From contig CALKOE010000329.1 of assembly GCA_938091985.1 (NCBI GenBank), positions 1 to 6,869 on the forward strand: a stretch of DNA of 6,869 nt. Reading direction: 5' to 3'. The stretch is from an uncultured Acidimicrobiales bacterium (lineage in GTDB: Bacteria; Actinomycetota; Acidimicrobiia; Acidimicrobiales; Aldehydirespiratoraceae). Made by a program: the position numbers and the translations under genes. Of this stretch, positions 5,617 to 6,869 are shown piece after piece. How positions within the stretch are numbered: position 1 is the stretch's first letter; every line of letters starts with the position of its first letter. Under the pieces are notes generated by a model that worked only from the letters and a program-made list of their open reading frames with translations, searched no databases and was not told where the DNA came from.

Positions 5617-6869
5617 CTAGGCAGTGAGGAGACCCAGACGGTCGTGCGGGCCGGCGAGGATCTCGTCGGTCGGACCACCCAGCCAATCGAGCGCAGCGGA
5701 GTAGACGGAGCGAGTGTCGATCGCCGCCGGGATGTCGCCGCGTTCGAGATTGTCGAAGTCGTAGCCACCGACGATCTGCCCGCCGGAGACCTCCGGACCG
5801 AGCAGGAACTGACACCCACCCTGACCGTGGTCCGTACCCGCCGAGCCGTTCTCAGCCGCCCGGCGACCGAACTCCGAAGTGGTCACGAGCATCACCTTGT
5901 CTGCATTTCCGTCGGCTTCGAGCCGAGCCATGAAAGCAGCGATGCCGTCGCCGATGTCGGAGAGCAGGTCGGCGTGGGTGCCCGCTTGGTTGGCATGAGT
6001 GTCGAAGCCACTGATGCCGACGGTGATCACCCGAGTGCCGATGTCGAGATCGATGATGCCCGCCGCCGTCTGCAGCAGCCCAGCGGCGGTGTTGCCGTCG
6101 TTGGGTGCCACTTCGAACTCGTCGCCCGCCCCTCCTGAAACGGATGCCAGCAGGTCGACGGCCGAGAGCGTGGACGGAATTGCATACTGCGCCGCCGCGA
6201 GCTCTGGCACGCTCGAGAGCGGTTCGGCGGTGGCCAGGAACGCAGTGACCAGGGCGTCGTTGTCGGCTCGATCCATCGTCTGGAGTGTGAACGTGGCCGG
6301 CGAACGAACCACCGTGGCCAGAGTGTTCATCCCGACGAGCGCCCGGCTGCCACCGCCGAGGGCGATCGCGCGCAGCGGGTCGTTCTCCCCATCCAACGTG
6401 GCGTCGAGCCATCGACCGAGCCATCCCGTCTGCGACGATGCTCCGGGTACGGCAGACCACCACGTGTCCATGGCCTTGAAGTGCGACCGGCTCTGCTCGT
6501 CCATGGCGCTACCGGCAACCGCGGCCATCGAGCCGGACTCCCAGTAGGGGCCCAACGCCGCCAGCGACGGGTGCAGCGTGAAGTCGGTACCGCTCAGCGA
6601 AACGAGTTCGCTCTCGGCGATTGCCAACTGAGGCCGAAGGTCGCGATAGCGGCCGTCGGCCGACACCAGCGTGTTGAGCGCATCATTGCCGCCGGCCATC
6701 TCGAGGATCACCAACACTCGTTGGTCGTAGGGCACGCCGGCAGGGACGGCGAGCGTGGAGGTCGTGGGCGCCAGCGAGGACGTGGTCGTCGTCGCGAGTC
6801 GCGCTGCAGAGTTGTCGACACTGTCTCGTACCAGTGCGGCCCAGACCCCTCCACCGACCGCCGCGACAC
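5617..6869 (-). CDS. DUF1501 family protein, partial at right edge (probably exported)
   Basis: Encodes at least 416 residues of the DUF1501 family, predicted exported proteins of unknown biochemical role often found beside DUF1800 proteins. Counting from the first full codon at the right edge, family hallmarks are LVILEMAGGNDALNTLV (52-68), SRSHFKAMDTWW (126-137), GISGFDTHANQ (284-294), TSEFGRRAAENGSAGTDHGQGG (330-351, key residues Glu332, Arg335, Asp346, His347), and the C-terminal YSAALDWLGG. The N-terminal portion reads VAAVGGGVWAALVRDSV, the end of a likely Tat or signal-anchor helix, then a Thr/Ser-rich linker (TTTTSSLAPTTST) before the domain. The frame has no stop up to the edge, so GTG at 6735 is an internal codon and the true start lies outside. 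The gene ends in tandem stops (TAG TAA). The fold is thought to be related to alkaline-phosphatase-like enzymes, but no activity can be claimed. Confidence 0.92.
   Translation of the reverse strand, partial: VAAVGGGVWAALVRDSVDNSAARLATTTTSSLAPTTSTLAVPAGVPYDQRVLVILEMAGGNDALNTLVSADGRYRDLRPQLAIAESELVSLSGTDFTLHPSLAALGPYWESGSMAAVAGSAMDEQSRSHFKAMDTWWSAVPGASSQTGWLGRWLDATLDGENDPLRAIALGGGSRALVGMNTLATVVRSPATFTLQTMDRADNDALVTAFLATAEPLSSVPELAAAQYAIPSTLSAVDLLASVSGGAGDEFEVAPNDGNTAAGLLQTAAGIIDLDIGTRVITVGISGFDTHANQAGTHADLLSDIGDGIAAFMARLEADGNADKVMLVTTSEFGRRAAENGSAGTDHGQGGCQFLLGPEVSGGQIVGGYDFDNLERGDIPAAIDTRSVYSAALDWLGGPTDEILAGPHDRLGLLTA

Overview
The window looks like chromosomal DNA of a high-GC actinobacterium. 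The strong G/C bias at third codon positions, frequent GTG starts, a deazaflavin/F420-type luciferase-like oxidoreductase, a SigE-like ECF sigma factor and weak or missing Shine-Dalgarno sequences all fit this. An Acidimicrobiia-type lineage (for example relatives of Ilumatobacter) is a reasonable guess from the gene mix, but nothing here proves it. I see no RNA gene, CRISPR array, insertion sequence or phage gene. Coding density is very high and no gap exceeds about 80 bases.

Layout. The left 4.1 kb is a set of minus-strand genes, transcribed from right to left: a FetA-like ABC ATPase (3340-4074), a FetB-like permease (2549-3343), a double-hotdog acyl-CoA thioesterase-like protein (1773-2552), a formylglycine-type sulfatase (304-1749), and the N-terminal part of an ECF sigma factor cut by the left edge (1-224). 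The first three are joined by 4-base stop/start overlaps and the sulfatase follows after 23 bases, so these four look like one operon. The sigma factor comes about 80 bases later and appears to have its own ECF-type promoter and a compact hairpin in front of it.

To the right, reading outward from a 74-base divergent intergenic region, are two plus-strand genes: an F420-type luciferase-like oxidoreductase (4149-5060) and, 16 bases later, a small cysteine-containing membrane-anchored protein of unknown family (5077-5595). They converge with a minus-strand DUF1501 protein (5617 to the right edge), whose frame stays open to the edge with a signal-anchor-like segment and a Thr/Ser-rich linker. It is therefore a partial gene, longer than its first internal GTG would suggest.

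How the genes may work together. FetA and FetB should form a complete transporter of the type that exports iron in E. coli. The thioesterase and sulfatase are cytoplasmic-looking hydrolases with no obvious biochemical link to it, so their co-transcription is an inference from spacing only. I did not find a clear new multi-gene system. The items most worth a second look are the sigma factor with its hairpin/promoter, the mixed FetAB-thioesterase-sulfatase operon, and the unknown five-cysteine membrane protein.
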